From NCBI GenBank assembly GCA_050008715.1, contig JBEKMC010000004.1:7219-71218 (forward strand): DNA of 64,000 nt, written 5' to 3'. This DNA is from JAKACA01 sp050008715. Lineage in GTDB: Bacteria; Actinomycetota; Acidimicrobiia; Acidimicrobiales; Bog-793. The notes below the pieces were generated by a model. That model did no database searches, was not told where the DNA came from, and saw nothing but the letters and a program-made list of their open reading frames with translations. A program made the translations under genes and the position numbers. This document shows, one piece after another, positions 1-8,843 of this stretch. Each line of letters starts with the position of its first letter. Position 1 is the first letter of the stretch.

Positions 1-189
1 CGTCGGAACGCCGGTCTGCAGCCCCTCCGCCACACCGATACCCGCCTGCGTGATGACGACCGCCTGGCGAGCCGAGACGGGCACCATGTCGGCGAGCTCC
101 GAGCGGGCGCCCGGGCCGACGAGGACGTCATAGGACCGTGACCCGAGATCGACACGTATCCCCGTGACGCGGTTCGAGCCCGCGATCAC
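1..189 (-). CDS. aroB: 3-dehydroquinate synthase, N-terminal part (cut by window edge)
   Basis: Second enzyme of the shikimate pathway, converting DAHP to 3-dehydroquinate with NAD and a metal; cytoplasmic. Only the first 63 codons are inside the window. From a GTG at 189 the peptide reads VIAGSNRVTGIRVDLGSRSY and continues into DVLVGPGARSELADMV, which is the usual AroB start (a beta-strand, then the 'Y-x-V-x-V-G-x-G' stretch). The GTG overlaps the aroK stop codon as GTGA, so it is probably translated by coupling in an aroC-aroK-aroB operon. The NAD-binding and metal-binding parts lie outside the window. Position after aroK supports the call. Confidence 0.85.
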   Translation of the reverse strand, partial: MIAGSNRVTGIRVDLGSRSYDVLVGPGARSELADMVPVSARQAVVITQAGIGVAEGLQTGVPT

Positions 190-734
190 GACCCGCTCCC
201 CTGTGCGCCGCCGCCGGCGTCGAGCCACGCCCCGACCAGCCGGTGGGCCCGCTCGGCGGCGACGAGGGGCTCCACAGCGTTCACGTCGAGGGCGACGTCG
301 GCCACGGCTCGGTAGACCGGGCGCCGGCGTGCTTCGAGCCGGCGGAGCGTCGCCACAGGGTCACGCTCGAGCAGCGGCCGGCCGTGACCGTCGCCGACGC
401 GCTGGGCCAGCACGGTCGGCGTCGCCCGCAGCCAGATGACGTAACCCGCCCGGCGGATCCGGCGCCGCGAGTCCGGGTCGAGCACGGCGCCGCCGGCGAC
501 GGCCATGACGGCGGGAGTGCTGCGCGCCGTCGCACACGCGATCGCCGCACGCTCCTCGGCGCGGAAGGCGATCTCCCCCCGGGTGGCGAACAGGTCGGCA
601 ACCGTCACGCCGGTGCGGGCGACGACGTCCTCGTCGCTGTCGTAGAAGATGCGACCCAGTCGACGTGCGAGCAGTCGTCCGATCGTCGTCTTGCCGGAGC
701 CCATCATTCCCACGAGCAGGACATGGTCAGGCAT
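186..734 (-). CDS. aroK: Shikimate kinase
   Basis: Phosphorylates shikimate at the 3-OH using ATP; cytoplasmic. The protein has 182 residues, slightly longer than the usual ~170 because of a short Gly-rich tail. The Walker A motif GMMGSGKT is at residues 9-16, the shikimate-binding DxD at residues 32-34, and the LID segment GRPLLERD is in the second half. The glycine cluster that usually reads GGGA is here AGGA (MAVAGGAVLD), a small departure from the consensus. The start overlaps the end of aroC by 8 nt and its stop overlaps the aroB start, so the three are one coupled operon of aromatic amino acid synthesis. Confidence 0.95.
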   Translation of the reverse strand: MPDHVLLVGMMGSGKTTIGRLLARRLGRIFYDSDEDVVARTGVTVADLFATRGEIAFRAEERAAIACATARSTPAVMAVAGGAVLDPDSRRRIRRAGYVIWLRATPTVLAQRVGDGHGRPLLERDPVATLRRLEARRRPVYRAVADVALDVNAVEPLVAAERAHRLVGAWLDAGGGAQGSGS

Positions 735-1938
735 CGGTGCGCGAGCCAGCCCCGGCGCTCCCGCCGAGGGCGGCCGAGGGTGCGTCGTGCACGGCCTTGG
801 CGGCGGCCTCGGCGTTTCGGACGAGCTCGGCCACCGAGTCGCCGCCGAACTTGCGCAGCGCCTCTCCGGCGAGCACGAGCGCCACCATCGTCTCGGCGAC
901 CACGCCCATCGCCGGGACGGCCGTCACGTCGGTGCGCTCCTTGAACGAGACGGCCGGTGCCTTCGTGGCGACGTCGACGGTGGCGAGGACGGGGCGGTTG
1001 AGGGTTGCGAGGGGTTTCATGGCGGCGCGGAGCCACACGAGCGAGCCGGTGGAGATGCCGCCCTCGATGCCGCCGGCCCGAGTCGTACGGCGCACATAGT
1101 CGCCGGCGTCGCCGTCCCAGTAGATGGCGTCGTGCGCCTCGGAGCCGCGCACACGCGAGACCTCGAAACCCTCCCCGATCTCCACCGCCTTCACCGCCTG
1201 AACGCTCATGACGGCTTGGGCGAGCAAGCCGTCGAGCTTGCGGTCCCAGTGCACGTGGCTGCCGAGGCCCACGGGAACGCCGTAGGCGAGCACCTCGACG
1301 GTGCCGCCGAGCGAGTCGCCCACCTTGGCGGCGGCTTTCACCTCGGCGATCATCGCCTCCTCCGCCACGGGGTCAGCACAGCGCACCGGCGACTCGTCGA
1401 TTCGCTCGAGGTCTCCCGGCAGTGGATGGCCCTCGCCGGTGACACGCACCTGGCCGAGGCCGACGACGTGGCTGAGCACGGAGACGCCGATCTCGGCCAG
1501 CAGGGCCTTGGCAAGCGACCCTGCCGCCACGCGGGCGGCCGTCTCCCGCGCCGAGGCACGTTCGAGCACGTCGCGAGCGTCCGAGAAGCCGTACTTCTGC
1601 ATCCCAGCCAGGTCGGCATGCCCGGGGCGAGGCGCCGTAAGGGGCTTCGACGGCGCCCCCGGGGCCGGCGACATCTCCTCCTCCCACTTTGGCCACTCGG
1701 TGTTGGCGATCTCGATCGCGACAGGAGAGCCGAGCGTGCGGCCGTGGCGAATGCCCCCGAGCAGGGTGATCTCGTCCTGCTCGAAGCGCATCCTCGGCCC
1801 CCGCCCATACCCCAGCCGCCGGCGGGCAAGCTCGTGTCCGACCTGCTCGGCACGAAACGGCAGGCCGGCAGGCAGCCCTTCCACGACGACGACGAGCGCC
1901 TTGCCGTGCGACTCGCCGGCCGTGAGGAACCTCAACAT
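727..1938 (-). CDS. aroC: Chorismate synthase
   Basis: Last step of the shikimate pathway: removes phosphate from EPSP to give chorismate, using reduced FMN. The protein has 403 residues, a normal length for actinobacterial AroC. Signature segments are visible: LTAGESHGKAL at the N terminus, the RPGHADLAGMQKYG region, RASARETAARVAAG, and RAGGIEGGISTG towards the C terminus. The C-terminal 20 residues (Ala/Gly-rich) are probably disordered. It is first in the aroC-aroK-aroB run. Chorismate made here also feeds the menaquinone branch encoded 15 kb away (menD onwards). Confidence 0.96.
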   Translation of the reverse strand: MLRFLTAGESHGKALVVVVEGLPAGLPFRAEQVGHELARRRLGYGRGPRMRFEQDEITLLGGIRHGRTLGSPVAIEIANTEWPKWEEEMSPAPGAPSKPLTAPRPGHADLAGMQKYGFSDARDVLERASARETAARVAAGSLAKALLAEIGVSVLSHVVGLGQVRVTGEGHPLPGDLERIDESPVRCADPVAEEAMIAEVKAAAKVGDSLGGTVEVLAYGVPVGLGSHVHWDRKLDGLLAQAVMSVQAVKAVEIGEGFEVSRVRGSEAHDAIYWDGDAGDYVRRTTRAGGIEGGISTGSLVWLRAAMKPLATLNRPVLATVDVATKAPAVSFKERTDVTAVPAMGVVAETMVALVLAGEALRKFGGDSVAELVRNAEAAAKAVHDAPSAALGGSAGAGSRTDA

Positions 1939-1988
1939 CTCCCCACGGTACTTCGGGAGCCGCCGGACCTACCTTTACGCAGGCAGGC

Positions 1989-2639
1989 CTACTTCTTGGC
2001 CGGCTCGTAGTACGGGTTGGAGCCCGAAGCGTGATCCGTGACGTCCACGATCTCGAGGACCTCGGGCACGGCGTCCTGGATGGCTACGGCGATGCCCTGG
2101 CTGAGCGTGACCTTGGCAAGACCGCAGCCCTGGCAGCCTCCCGACATCCGGACATAGGCGGTCCCGTTCTCGAACGCCACGAGATCCGCCCAGCCTCCGT
2201 GCATGGCGATCTGCGGGTTGACGTCCTGTTCGAGGATCTCGAGAATCTTCTGCGCCGTCGGCGACGACAAGTCCGCCTCCGGGAGGGGCGACGCACCTGC
2301 CGCCGCCCGAGGTGAGGGGGGTGAGTTCGGGTTGATCATGACGAGGCCCTGCTCACCGCCGGCGTTTCCCACGTCCAGGGTGGCGCCCCGGACCTGGTCG
2401 ATGCTGCTCGCGGCGACGACTACGGCGAGCCCGTCGGACTCCCAGACGGCATCGGCCGGGCCTGCGTCCGACGCCTGCTGGAACCACATGTCGTAGGTGT
2501 ACGAACCGTTCTCCGAGCCGCTGATCTCCAGCCACAGGGCCAGGTCGGCGGCGTTCTCCTCGCCGGAGCGGATCTCCGACACCACCGCCCGGGCTTCGTC
2601 GGTCACCCTCAAGACGTCCTGCACACCCTGCTCGGCCAT
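1989..2639 (-). CDS. NfuA-like iron-sulfur cluster carrier (NifU C-terminal domain)
   Basis: Probable Fe-S scaffold or carrier that delivers clusters to apoproteins. The protein has 216 residues. Residues 1-100 look like a degenerate A-type (HesB/IscA-like) domain without its cysteines; residues 125-200 form a NifU-type domain (KILEILEQDVNPQIAMHGGW) with the cluster-ligating pair Cys169-x-x-Cys172 in GGCQGCGLA. This domain order is that of NfuA. It lies 50 bp upstream of aroC on the same strand and is divergent from the ATP-grasp gene. Whether it serves the radical SAM enzyme encoded next door is only a guess. Confidence 0.85.
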   Translation of the reverse strand: MAEQGVQDVLRVTDEARAVVSEIRSGEENAADLALWLEISGSENGSYTYDMWFQQASDAGPADAVWESDGLAVVVAASSIDQVRGATLDVGNAGGEQGLVMINPNSPPSPRAAAGASPLPEADLSSPTAQKILEILEQDVNPQIAMHGGWADLVAFENGTAYVRMSGGCQGCGLAKVTLSQGIAVAIQDAVPEVLEIVDVTDHASGSNPYYEPAKK

Positions 2640-2712
2640 ATCGAAAGGGTAGACCCCTCGCAGGCGCGATCGGGCCGTCCGACGCCCGGCCGACCAACGT
2701 GACGCCGTGCAG

Positions 2713-2729
2713 CCGGTCGGGCCGACCGG
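2713..2729. promoter_or_regulatory. Inverted repeat in the nfuA / ATP-grasp divergent region
   Basis: CCGGTC-GGGCC-GACCGG, perfect 6-bp arms around a 5-nt spacer, in the 123-bp gap between two divergent genes and 34 bp before the GTG of the ATP-grasp gene. The position suits an operator for the triad, but the arms are short and the region is very GC-rich, so chance cannot be ruled out. Confidence 0.3.
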
Positions 2730-2762
2730 TCTGGCGTCTCGCTCCCGGCATCATGGACCACC

Positions 2763-4073
2763 GTGCCTCGCGTACTGCTCATCCTCCCGACCGGCACCTA
2801 CCGAGCCGACGAGTATCTCGCCGCAGCCGAGCGCCTCGGTGTCGACGTCGTCGTCGGCTCCGAACGGGCACAGGCGCTCGCCGCCACGATGGGGGAGCGT
2901 TTTGTCGAGCTGCCCCTCGACGATCCGCCTGAGGCGGCCCGTCGCATCGTTGCGCAGTCCCGCCGTGACAGCCGACTCGGGCTCGATGCGATCGTGGGTG
3001 TCGACGATCTCGGCATCGTGACCGCAGCGCTGGCGGCCCGTGAGCTCGGTCTCGTGCACAGCCCGCCCGAGGCGGTCGCCCTCACACGGGACAAGGCGGC
3101 GATGCGGAGGGAATGGCAGCGAGCGGGTGTGCCCCAGCCGGAATTCGTCGTAGTGGAACCAGGCGAGGCCGGCGCGGTCGCCGAAGCGGTCATGACGCTC
3201 GGCGCTCCGGTCGTGGTGAAGCCATGCTCGCTCTCCGGCAGCCGAGGCGTCATCCGGGCCGATTCGCCGGACGAGGCGCGCCGCGCTGCCGGCCGCATCA
3301 GCGCAATCCTTCGAGCCGAAGGGGAGCGGTCGGACGGACCGATGTTGGTCGAGCGTTTCGTGCCCGGGCCCGAGGTGGCGGTGGAAGGGCTCCTGCGCGA
3401 CGGCCGGCTCGAGGTCATCACGATCTTCGACAAGCCGGACCCGCTCGACGGCCCGTACTTCGAAGAGACCCTCTATCTCTCCCCCACCCGCATTCCCTCC
3501 CACGTCCGGGGGGCGGTCGTCGACGCCACCGGTGCGGCGCTGAGGGCACTCGGGCTGACCAACGGCCCGTTTCACGCCGAGTTGCGAGTGCCGGGGGCGG
3601 TGGGACCGGTGGTCGTGCTCGAGGTGGCGGCCCGCACGATCGGCGGGCGTTGCTCGAAGGCGCTCGTCATGTCCGACGGATCGAGCCTCGAGGAGCTCGT
3701 CATCTCGAACGCCATCGGGCTGCCCTACTCAACTCCGCAACTGGCTTCGCCGTGCGGCATCCTCATGATCCCGATCCCTCGAAGTGGTGTCCTGCGAGGC
3801 GTCGGTGGTGTCGACGACGTGCGCTCGTTGCCGGACATCACCGGGGTAGAGATCACCATCGCAGTCGGTCGGCCCGTGAGGGCACTACCCGAAGGAGACC
3901 GGTATCTCGGCTTTGTGTTCGCAGCCGCCTCGACAAGAGCGCTCGTCGAGGCGGCGCTCCGTGATGCCCAAGGACTCCTCGACGTCGACGTGGAGCCCGC
4001 TGAGGAGGAAGGCGCTCGCGCCGACGGCCCTGTCCGGGATGGGGACAACAAGGCCCGGGATACGGTGAGTTGA
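2763..4073 (+). CDS. ATP-grasp protein of a radical SAM (CCAEP-tail) triad
   Basis: Predicted ATP-dependent carboxylate ligase (acyl-phosphate then amide or ester formation); substrate unknown. The protein has 436 residues from a GTG start. An N-terminal Rossmann-like pre-ATP-grasp domain (residues 1-95) is followed by the ATP-grasp fold: PVVVKPCSLSGSRGV carries the ATP-binding lysine and glycine-rich loop, then MLVERFVPGPEVAVEGL, and VLEVAARTIGGRCSKAL holds the metal-binding Glu and Asn/Arg region. The closest fold relatives are biotin carboxylase/CarB-like ligases. The stop overlaps the radical SAM start as TGATG, so the two are surely co-translated. The partnership suggests modification of a peptide or amino-acid-like small molecule; this is inference. 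Confidence 0.82.
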   Translation: MPRVLLILPTGTYRADEYLAAAERLGVDVVVGSERAQALAATMGERFVELPLDDPPEAARRIVAQSRRDSRLGLDAIVGVDDLGIVTAALAARELGLVHSPPEAVALTRDKAAMRREWQRAGVPQPEFVVVEPGEAGAVAEAVMTLGAPVVVKPCSLSGSRGVIRADSPDEARRAAGRISAILRAEGERSDGPMLVERFVPGPEVAVEGLLRDGRLEVITIFDKPDPLDGPYFEETLYLSPTRIPSHVRGAVVDATGAALRALGLTNGPFHAELRVPGAVGPVVVLEVAARTIGGRCSKALVMSDGSSLEELVISNAIGLPYSTPQLASPCGILMIPIPRSGVLRGVGGVDDVRSLPDITGVEITIAVGRPVRALPEGDRYLGFVFAAASTRALVEAALRDAQGLLDVDVEPAEEEGARADGPVRDGDNKARDTVS

Positions 4074-5479
4074 TGCGCGTCCTGTTGCTCTCGACCTACG
4101 AGCTCGGCCATCAGCCGCTCAGCATTGCCGTGCCGGCCGCCGCGCTCGAAGCAGCAGGGCACTCCACCCGAGGCGTCGATCTCTCGGTCAGCGACCTCGC
4201 TCCCGATGTGCTCGCCTGGGCCGAGGCGGCCGTCATCTCAGTCCCGATGCACACGGCCACGCGCCTCGGCCGCGAGGCCATCTCGACCGTGCGCCGCGCC
4301 CGCCCGGACCTGCCCGTCGCCTGGCACGGTCTGTACGCCCCAGTCCTCGCCGGCAGCGATCGCGTCCTCCCGGGCGATCTCCTCGTGGCCGGCGAGGCGG
4401 TGCCGGCGCTGCTGGCATGGCTCGAGGCCGGCGCCGGCGTGAGTAGTGCCGTCCGAATCGATCTTGGGCCCTCTCGCGCGACGGAGCCGGCGCTGCGCCC
4501 CCTTCGGCGTGACCTCGTACCGCTCGCCGATTACGCCCGGCTGCAGATCGGTGACCGTGAGGTCGTCACGGCGAGCGTTGCCACGACGACCGGCTGCAAC
4601 CACCGGTGCCGTCACTGCCCCGTGGCCTCGATCTATCGAGGACGCTCCCGCGTCATCGACATCTCCGGGGTGCTCGAGGACATCGATCAGGTCGTCGCCG
4701 CTGGTGCCCGCCACATCAGCTTCGCCGACCCGGACTTTCTCAATCGCCCGCGCCATGCCCTCGAGGTCGCCCGCCGCCTCCATGCCGGCTACCCCGAGGT
4801 CACGTTCGATGCCACCGTCAAGGTGGAGCACATCCTCCGGCACCGCTCCCTCTGGCCGGAGCTGCGCGAGGCCGGCCTGCTGTTCGTCGTGTCCGCGTTC
4901 GAGTCGGTCGACGACCACATCCTCGCCCTCCTGGACAAAGGCCACACAGCGGCCGACGAGGGAGTTGCTCTCGGGATCGTCCGCGACGCCGGCATCGAGC
5001 TGCGTCCGTCGTGGCTCCCGTTCACGCCATGGACGACGCTCGATTCGGTCGGCGCCCTGCTGGAGTTCGTCGCCGAACAGGACCTCGTCTGGAGCACTGA
5101 CGCCGTCCAGTATTCGATCCGACTCCTTCTTCCGAACGGCTCGCTCCTCCTCGAGTCCCCGGACGACACCCTCGCCTTGTCGCTACGAGACGTCGTCGAC
5201 GGGAGCACAGAATGGGTCTCCATCTCCGAAGGCGTCGACGAGTTGCAGATCGCGCTTGCTGGGCGCGCCGAGATTGCCGACGGCGAACCCCCAGATGTCA
5301 CCTTTACCGCCATGTGGGCACTGGCCCGCGCCGCCGGCGCTCGGATCGCGGTCCGCCCGCCCTCCCCGAGGGTCACCGCCTGGCTGCCCGGGCTGGAGCG
5401 CCCCCGCCTGACCGAGTCGTGGTTCTGTTGCGCCGAGCCGACGGGCGCTCAGCTTCAGCGGATACGCGTGCCGTCATGA
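4073..5479 (+). CDS. CCAEP-tail radical SAM protein
   Basis: Radical SAM enzyme with an N-terminal B12-binding-like region (residues 1-110) and the cluster motif Cys175-x3-Cys179-x2-Cys182 (CNHRCRHC). The protein has 468 residues. Near the C terminus it carries W-F-Cys452-Cys453-A-E-P, the hallmark of the 'CUAEP/CCAEP-tail' radical SAM family, in which some members have selenocysteine at the second position. Here that codon is an ordinary Cys codon, so no selenocysteine machinery is needed. The paired cysteines are probably redox-active or bind an auxiliary metal. ATG at 4073 was chosen over the TTG one codon upstream. Substrate unknown; flanked by an ATP-grasp protein and a Cys-rich protein in the same operon. 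Confidence 0.85.
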   Translation: MRVLLLSTYELGHQPLSIAVPAAALEAAGHSTRGVDLSVSDLAPDVLAWAEAAVISVPMHTATRLGREAISTVRRARPDLPVAWHGLYAPVLAGSDRVLPGDLLVAGEAVPALLAWLEAGAGVSSAVRIDLGPSRATEPALRPLRRDLVPLADYARLQIGDREVVTASVATTTGCNHRCRHCPVASIYRGRSRVIDISGVLEDIDQVVAAGARHISFADPDFLNRPRHALEVARRLHAGYPEVTFDATVKVEHILRHRSLWPELREAGLLFVVSAFESVDDHILALLDKGHTAADEGVALGIVRDAGIELRPSWLPFTPWTTLDSVGALLEFVAEQDLVWSTDAVQYSIRLLLPNGSLLLESPDDTLALSLRDVVDGSTEWVSISEGVDELQIALAGRAEIADGEPPDVTFTAMWALARAAGARIAVRPPSPRVTAWLPGLERPRLTESWFCCAEPTGAQLQRIRVPS

Positions 5480-6249
5480 ACGAAGTCCCCGCCGGCGCCC
5501 ACGAGTGGGTGAGCTTCGACGACCCTGATGAAGAGCGGACGTGGCTCGTCGATGTCACGTTTCTCGAAAGCGGCTGGCAGTGCATCTATGGCCGTGGCTG
5601 CGAAGGTGTGCTCACCGAGCCTTCACCGGAGCTCGTGCAGGGCTGCTGTTCCTACGGGGCCCACTTCACCGGTGAGGAGGACGCCCGCCGCGTCGAGGCG
5701 GCTGCGGAGACGCTGACCGACGAGCAGTGGCAGTTCCGCAACGTCTCGGCTCGGCGCGGGGGCCCACTGCGGCGGAGCAAGAGCCGCCCGGTGACCACCC
5801 GCCTCGTGGATGGCGCCTGCATCTTCCTCAATCGTCCCGGGTACCCCTCGGGCGCGGGCTGCGCCCTGCACAAGGCGGCTCTCGATCACGACCTGGCCCC
5901 GCTGACCCTCAAGCCGGACGTCTGCTGGCAGCTGCCGTTGCGCCGCGACGAGAGCGTCGGCCCTGACGGGCACGTCACGACGACGATCGGCGAGTGGAAA
6001 CGTCGTCACTGGGGCCGGGGAGGTGCCGATTTCGCCTGGTGGTGCACCGAGTCGGCGGACGCGTTCACGGGGTCGGAGCCGGTGTACCGGACGATGCGGG
6101 ACGAGCTCGTGGAGATGCTCGGCGGCACGGTCTACGACCTCGTCGCCGGCTACCTCGAGACGCGCCGGCGTTCGGCCGCCCCCACGCGGCACGGGGCTGC
6201 TCGCCCGGTGCGGGTGCCACACCCCGCGGTTCGCGGCGCCAACCACTGA
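5476..6249 (+). CDS. Cys-rich protein of the radical SAM/ATP-grasp triad
   Basis: I do not recognise a named family with certainty. The protein has 257 residues and starts at ATG 5476, overlapping the radical SAM stop as ATGA. Cysteines are clustered: C-x4-C near residue 37 (CIYGRGC), a CC pair in QGCCSYGAHF, one in GACIFLN, one in SGAGCALHKAA and one in DVCWQLPL. This spacing resembles YkgJ-type cysteine-cluster proteins that bind metal or Fe-S. W-rich segments (FAWWCTES) and a basic C-terminal tail follow. Operon position suggests it acts with, or is a target or metal donor of, the radical SAM enzyme. Confidence 0.75.
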   Translation: MNEVPAGAHEWVSFDDPDEERTWLVDVTFLESGWQCIYGRGCEGVLTEPSPELVQGCCSYGAHFTGEEDARRVEAAAETLTDEQWQFRNVSARRGGPLRRSKSRPVTTRLVDGACIFLNRPGYPSGAGCALHKAALDHDLAPLTLKPDVCWQLPLRRDESVGPDGHVTTTIGEWKRRHWGRGGADFAWWCTESADAFTGSEPVYRTMRDELVEMLGGTVYDLVAGYLETRRRSAAPTRHGAARPVRVPHPAVRGANH

Positions 6250-6299
6250 GGGCCCGTTTGCCCCGGCACGGATCCGCTCGTCTGTGGCGGCTGGGCCGC

Positions 6300-6482
6300 T
6301 CAGTAGGCGGGGCGTTCCTCTTCTTCTTCTGCGTCCTCGAGCTCTTCGGATTCGTAGAGACACCACGACGCATGTGGCGCCGGCGGCAGGTGACCGCATT
6401 CCGGGCACGGTTCGACCCGTACCTCGAACGCGCGCTTCAGGCTGCGCGCCTCCTCGAATCGCCGGTGTCGTCCTTTTTTCAC
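6300..6482 (-). CDS. Small protein with CPECG motif
   Basis: 60 residues from a GTG with GGGAG placed seven bases upstream. The N-terminal half is basic (KKGRHRRFEEARSLKRA), then comes CPECGHLPPAPHASWC with three cysteines and one or two histidines, which could form a small zinc site, and a very acidic tail (EELEDAEEEEERP). The layout suits a small nucleic-acid- or ribosome-associated zinc protein. I cannot name it. It stands alone, convergent to the triad. Confidence 0.5.
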   Translation of the reverse strand: MKKGRHRRFEEARSLKRAFEVRVEPCPECGHLPPAPHASWCLYESEELEDAEEEEERPAY

Positions 6483-6831
6483 GTGCTGCTCCCAGGTAAC
6501 CAGGACATCGCCCCACCTCTTCGGTCAGTGCGTCCGGTCCCGCGGTGGGCGTGTGCCGCTTCGGCCACTTCCCCGCCTGCCGCGGGCCGCAATCATAACG
6601 CCAGGAGCAGGACCTTGGTCGGTGATTCGCACGCCTTTCCGTCCTGAGGCCGATTCCGAGCAACCCCGGGGCGGCGTCGCGATGCTCGAGAAGGCGGCGC
6701 CAACTTATCTTCCTCGTCAACTTCGTGCCGAGAGTGACCGGAAACGGCTCGGCCGGACACCTTGCGCACTTGGTTCGCCGGCGGCCACAACGGCGCGAGC
6801 CGCACGAGCGGTTGAAGGTAGCGTGACCGGA
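6483..6831. other. 349-bp non-coding stretch, nothing recognised
   Basis: Between the small CPECG protein and the next plus-strand gene. Reading frames here are short and have no ribosome binding site. It should contain the promoters of both flanking genes, but no clear -35/-10 pair or hairpin stands out. Confidence 0.4.
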
Positions 6832-7086
6832 ATGCCGGAGGAATTGGACGTCAGCGCCATGATCACACGCTTTCGCGAGCGAGCCGAGGCGGTAAGGAAG
6901 CGAGGCATCCCGCCGGTCGAGGGCGACGAGCGGCGACGCATCATGGCGCAGATGCGTCTCGACTTCCAGGACTTCGCCATGCTCGGGGACGCCACCGGAT
7001 CGCTCGAGGACGGAATACTGACCTTCCGGGTGGATCTGCGACCGGCGGAGGCGACCGGCGGGGACGACGCCCCGCCTCCGGCCTGA
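6832..7086 (+). CDS. Small hypothetical protein upstream of the GH13 gene
   Basis: 84 residues, largely helical and charged (MITRFRERAEAVRKRGIPPVEG, then ERRRIMAQMRLDFQDFAML), ending in an Ala/Pro/Asp-rich tail. A GTG at 6823 is preceded by GAAGGTA and could be the true start, giving three more residues. It ends 2 bp before the GTG of the alpha-glucosidase gene, so the two are probably cotranscribed. No family recognised. Confidence 0.6.
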   Translation: MPEELDVSAMITRFRERAEAVRKRGIPPVEGDERRRIMAQMRLDFQDFAMLGDATGSLEDGILTFRVDLRPAEATGGDDAPPPA

Positions 7087-7088
7087 TC

Positions 7089-8843
7089 GTGGCCGAAGCG
7101 CAACACGCCACCGCCGGACCAGCCCCCGGAACCGCCGAGCCGCCTTGGCCGTGGTGGAAGGAGGCCGTCTTCTACCAGATCTACCCCAGGTCCTTCTGCC
7201 TCGCCGACCCCGAGGGCCGACGCCGGCGACTCGGGCCAGACGGCCAGCGCGGGCCAGACTCCCCACTCGAGGCACCGAGCGGGGAAAGCATCCCGCCGGA
7301 CCCCGTCCGCGACGGCGCCGGCGACCTCGAGGGCATCCGCCGGCACCTCGACCATCTCGTCTGGCTCGGCGTCGACGCCATCTGGCTGTCGCCGTTCTAC
7401 CGCTCGCCGATGAAGGACTTCGGCTACGACGTCTCGGACTACTGCGAGGTCGACCCGGTGTTCGGGACGAACGAGGACTTCGACCGCCTACTCGCCGACG
7501 CGCACGAGCGGGGCCTCCGCGTCATCGTCGATTTCGTGCCGAACCATACGAGTGACCAACATCCCTGGTTCGTCGACGCACGGTCGTCCCGCCAGTCTGA
7601 CCGGCGTGACTTCTACGTCTGGCGCGATCCCGATCCCGACGATCCGTCGAGGCCGCCGAACAACTGGCTACGGGCGTTCGGAGAGGGGCCGGCGTGGACG
7701 TTCGACGAAACCACGGGCCAGTGGTACCTGCACCTGTTCCTCCCCGAGCAGCCCGACCTCGACTGGTCGAACCCCGCGGTCATCGACGCGATGGAGGGCG
7801 TGCTCGGCTACTGGCTCGACCGAGGAGTCGACGGGTTTCGTATCGACGTCGTCCACGCGCTCGGAAAGGATCCAGCGCTGCCGGACGCGGCAGAGGAGGT
7901 CGCAGGGATCCCGTGGGCGGCACTCAACGACGACGAGCGCACCCACCCCATCCTGCGGCGTTTGCGGCGCTTTGTCGACGCCTGGCCGCAAGACGCCGTC
8001 ACCGTCGGGGAGGTCTTCCTCATCAAGACGGCGCTCGTGGCCATGTACTACGGGCAGGGCGACGAGCTGCATCTCGCCTTCAATTTCCCGCCGATGTTCT
8101 GCCCCTTCGAGGCCGAGTGCTTCCGGCGCCGCGTCGCCGAGATCGAGCGGCTCCTCGGGCCGCTCGGGGCCTGGCCGACCTGGGTCCTCTCGAGCCACGA
8201 CCGTCCCCGCCATCGCACCCGCTACGGCGGGTCGGAGCGACGGGCACGCGCCGCCGCCGTCATGCTGCTCGGGATGCGGGGGACGCCGGTTCTTTATGCG
8301 GGCGAGGAGCTCGGTCTCGAGGACGCCGTCGTGCCGCCGGAACGCGTCGTCGACCCGGGCGGACGCGACGGGTGCCGGGCACCCTTTCCCTGGGACGCCT
8401 CCGCCGCCCACGGCTGGGCACTGGGCGGCTCGGAGCCATGGTTGCCCTTCCCACCGGATCCCGAGCATCGCAACGCCGCCGACCTCGCCGCCGACGACAC
8501 CTCCATCCTCCATCTCTACCGGCATCTGCTGGGGCTTCGTCGGCGCACGCCGGCCCTTCGCCGCGGCGGCCTCGAGCTCCTCGACACCGCGGGAAGCCTG
8601 CTCGTCGTCCGGCGACAATGGGAGAGCGAGGTTCGCTGGGTGCTCGTGAACTTCTCGCCGGAGGCGGTCAGCTGGCGCCCGCCCGCAGCCGAAGGCCCCA
8701 CGTCCGGACGTCGGGGCGCACACGAGGCGACTCGGTTCACGGTTGAGCTCAGCAGCGGCGGCGAAGGCGCCCTATCGAAGGACGGCTCGTCGTTCGAGGG
8801 ACGAGTCGGCCCGGAGGAAGCCGTGGTCCTCCGCCTCGCCTGA
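7089..8843 (+). CDS. Alpha-glucosidase-type glycoside hydrolase, GH13
   Basis: Cleaves (or transfers) alpha-glucosyl residues from oligosaccharides; no signal peptide, so cytoplasmic. The protein has 584 residues. The GH13 barrel begins at WWKEAVFYQIYPRSF; region I is DFVPNHTSDQHPWF, region II is DGFRIDVVHAL with the catalytic nucleophile Asp, region III is VGEVFL with the general acid Glu, and region IV is LSSHDRPRHRTRYGG with the transition-state Asp (SHD rather than the usual NHD). An insert of about 35 residues rich in Gly/Arg/Pro follows the first strand. The start is a GTG just after the stop of the small upstream gene. Specificity (maltose, trehalose, sucrose) cannot be told by eye. 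Confidence 0.9.
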   Translation: MAEAQHATAGPAPGTAEPPWPWWKEAVFYQIYPRSFCLADPEGRRRRLGPDGQRGPDSPLEAPSGESIPPDPVRDGAGDLEGIRRHLDHLVWLGVDAIWLSPFYRSPMKDFGYDVSDYCEVDPVFGTNEDFDRLLADAHERGLRVIVDFVPNHTSDQHPWFVDARSSRQSDRRDFYVWRDPDPDDPSRPPNNWLRAFGEGPAWTFDETTGQWYLHLFLPEQPDLDWSNPAVIDAMEGVLGYWLDRGVDGFRIDVVHALGKDPALPDAAEEVAGIPWAALNDDERTHPILRRLRRFVDAWPQDAVTVGEVFLIKTALVAMYYGQGDELHLAFNFPPMFCPFEAECFRRRVAEIERLLGPLGAWPTWVLSSHDRPRHRTRYGGSERRARAAAVMLLGMRGTPVLYAGEELGLEDAVVPPERVVDPGGRDGCRAPFPWDASAAHGWALGGSEPWLPFPPDPEHRNAADLAADDTSILHLYRHLLGLRRRTPALRRGGLELLDTAGSLLVVRRQWESEVRWVLVNFSPEAVSWRPPAAEGPTSGRRGAHEATRFTVELSSGGEGALSKDGSSFEGRVGPEEAVVLRLA

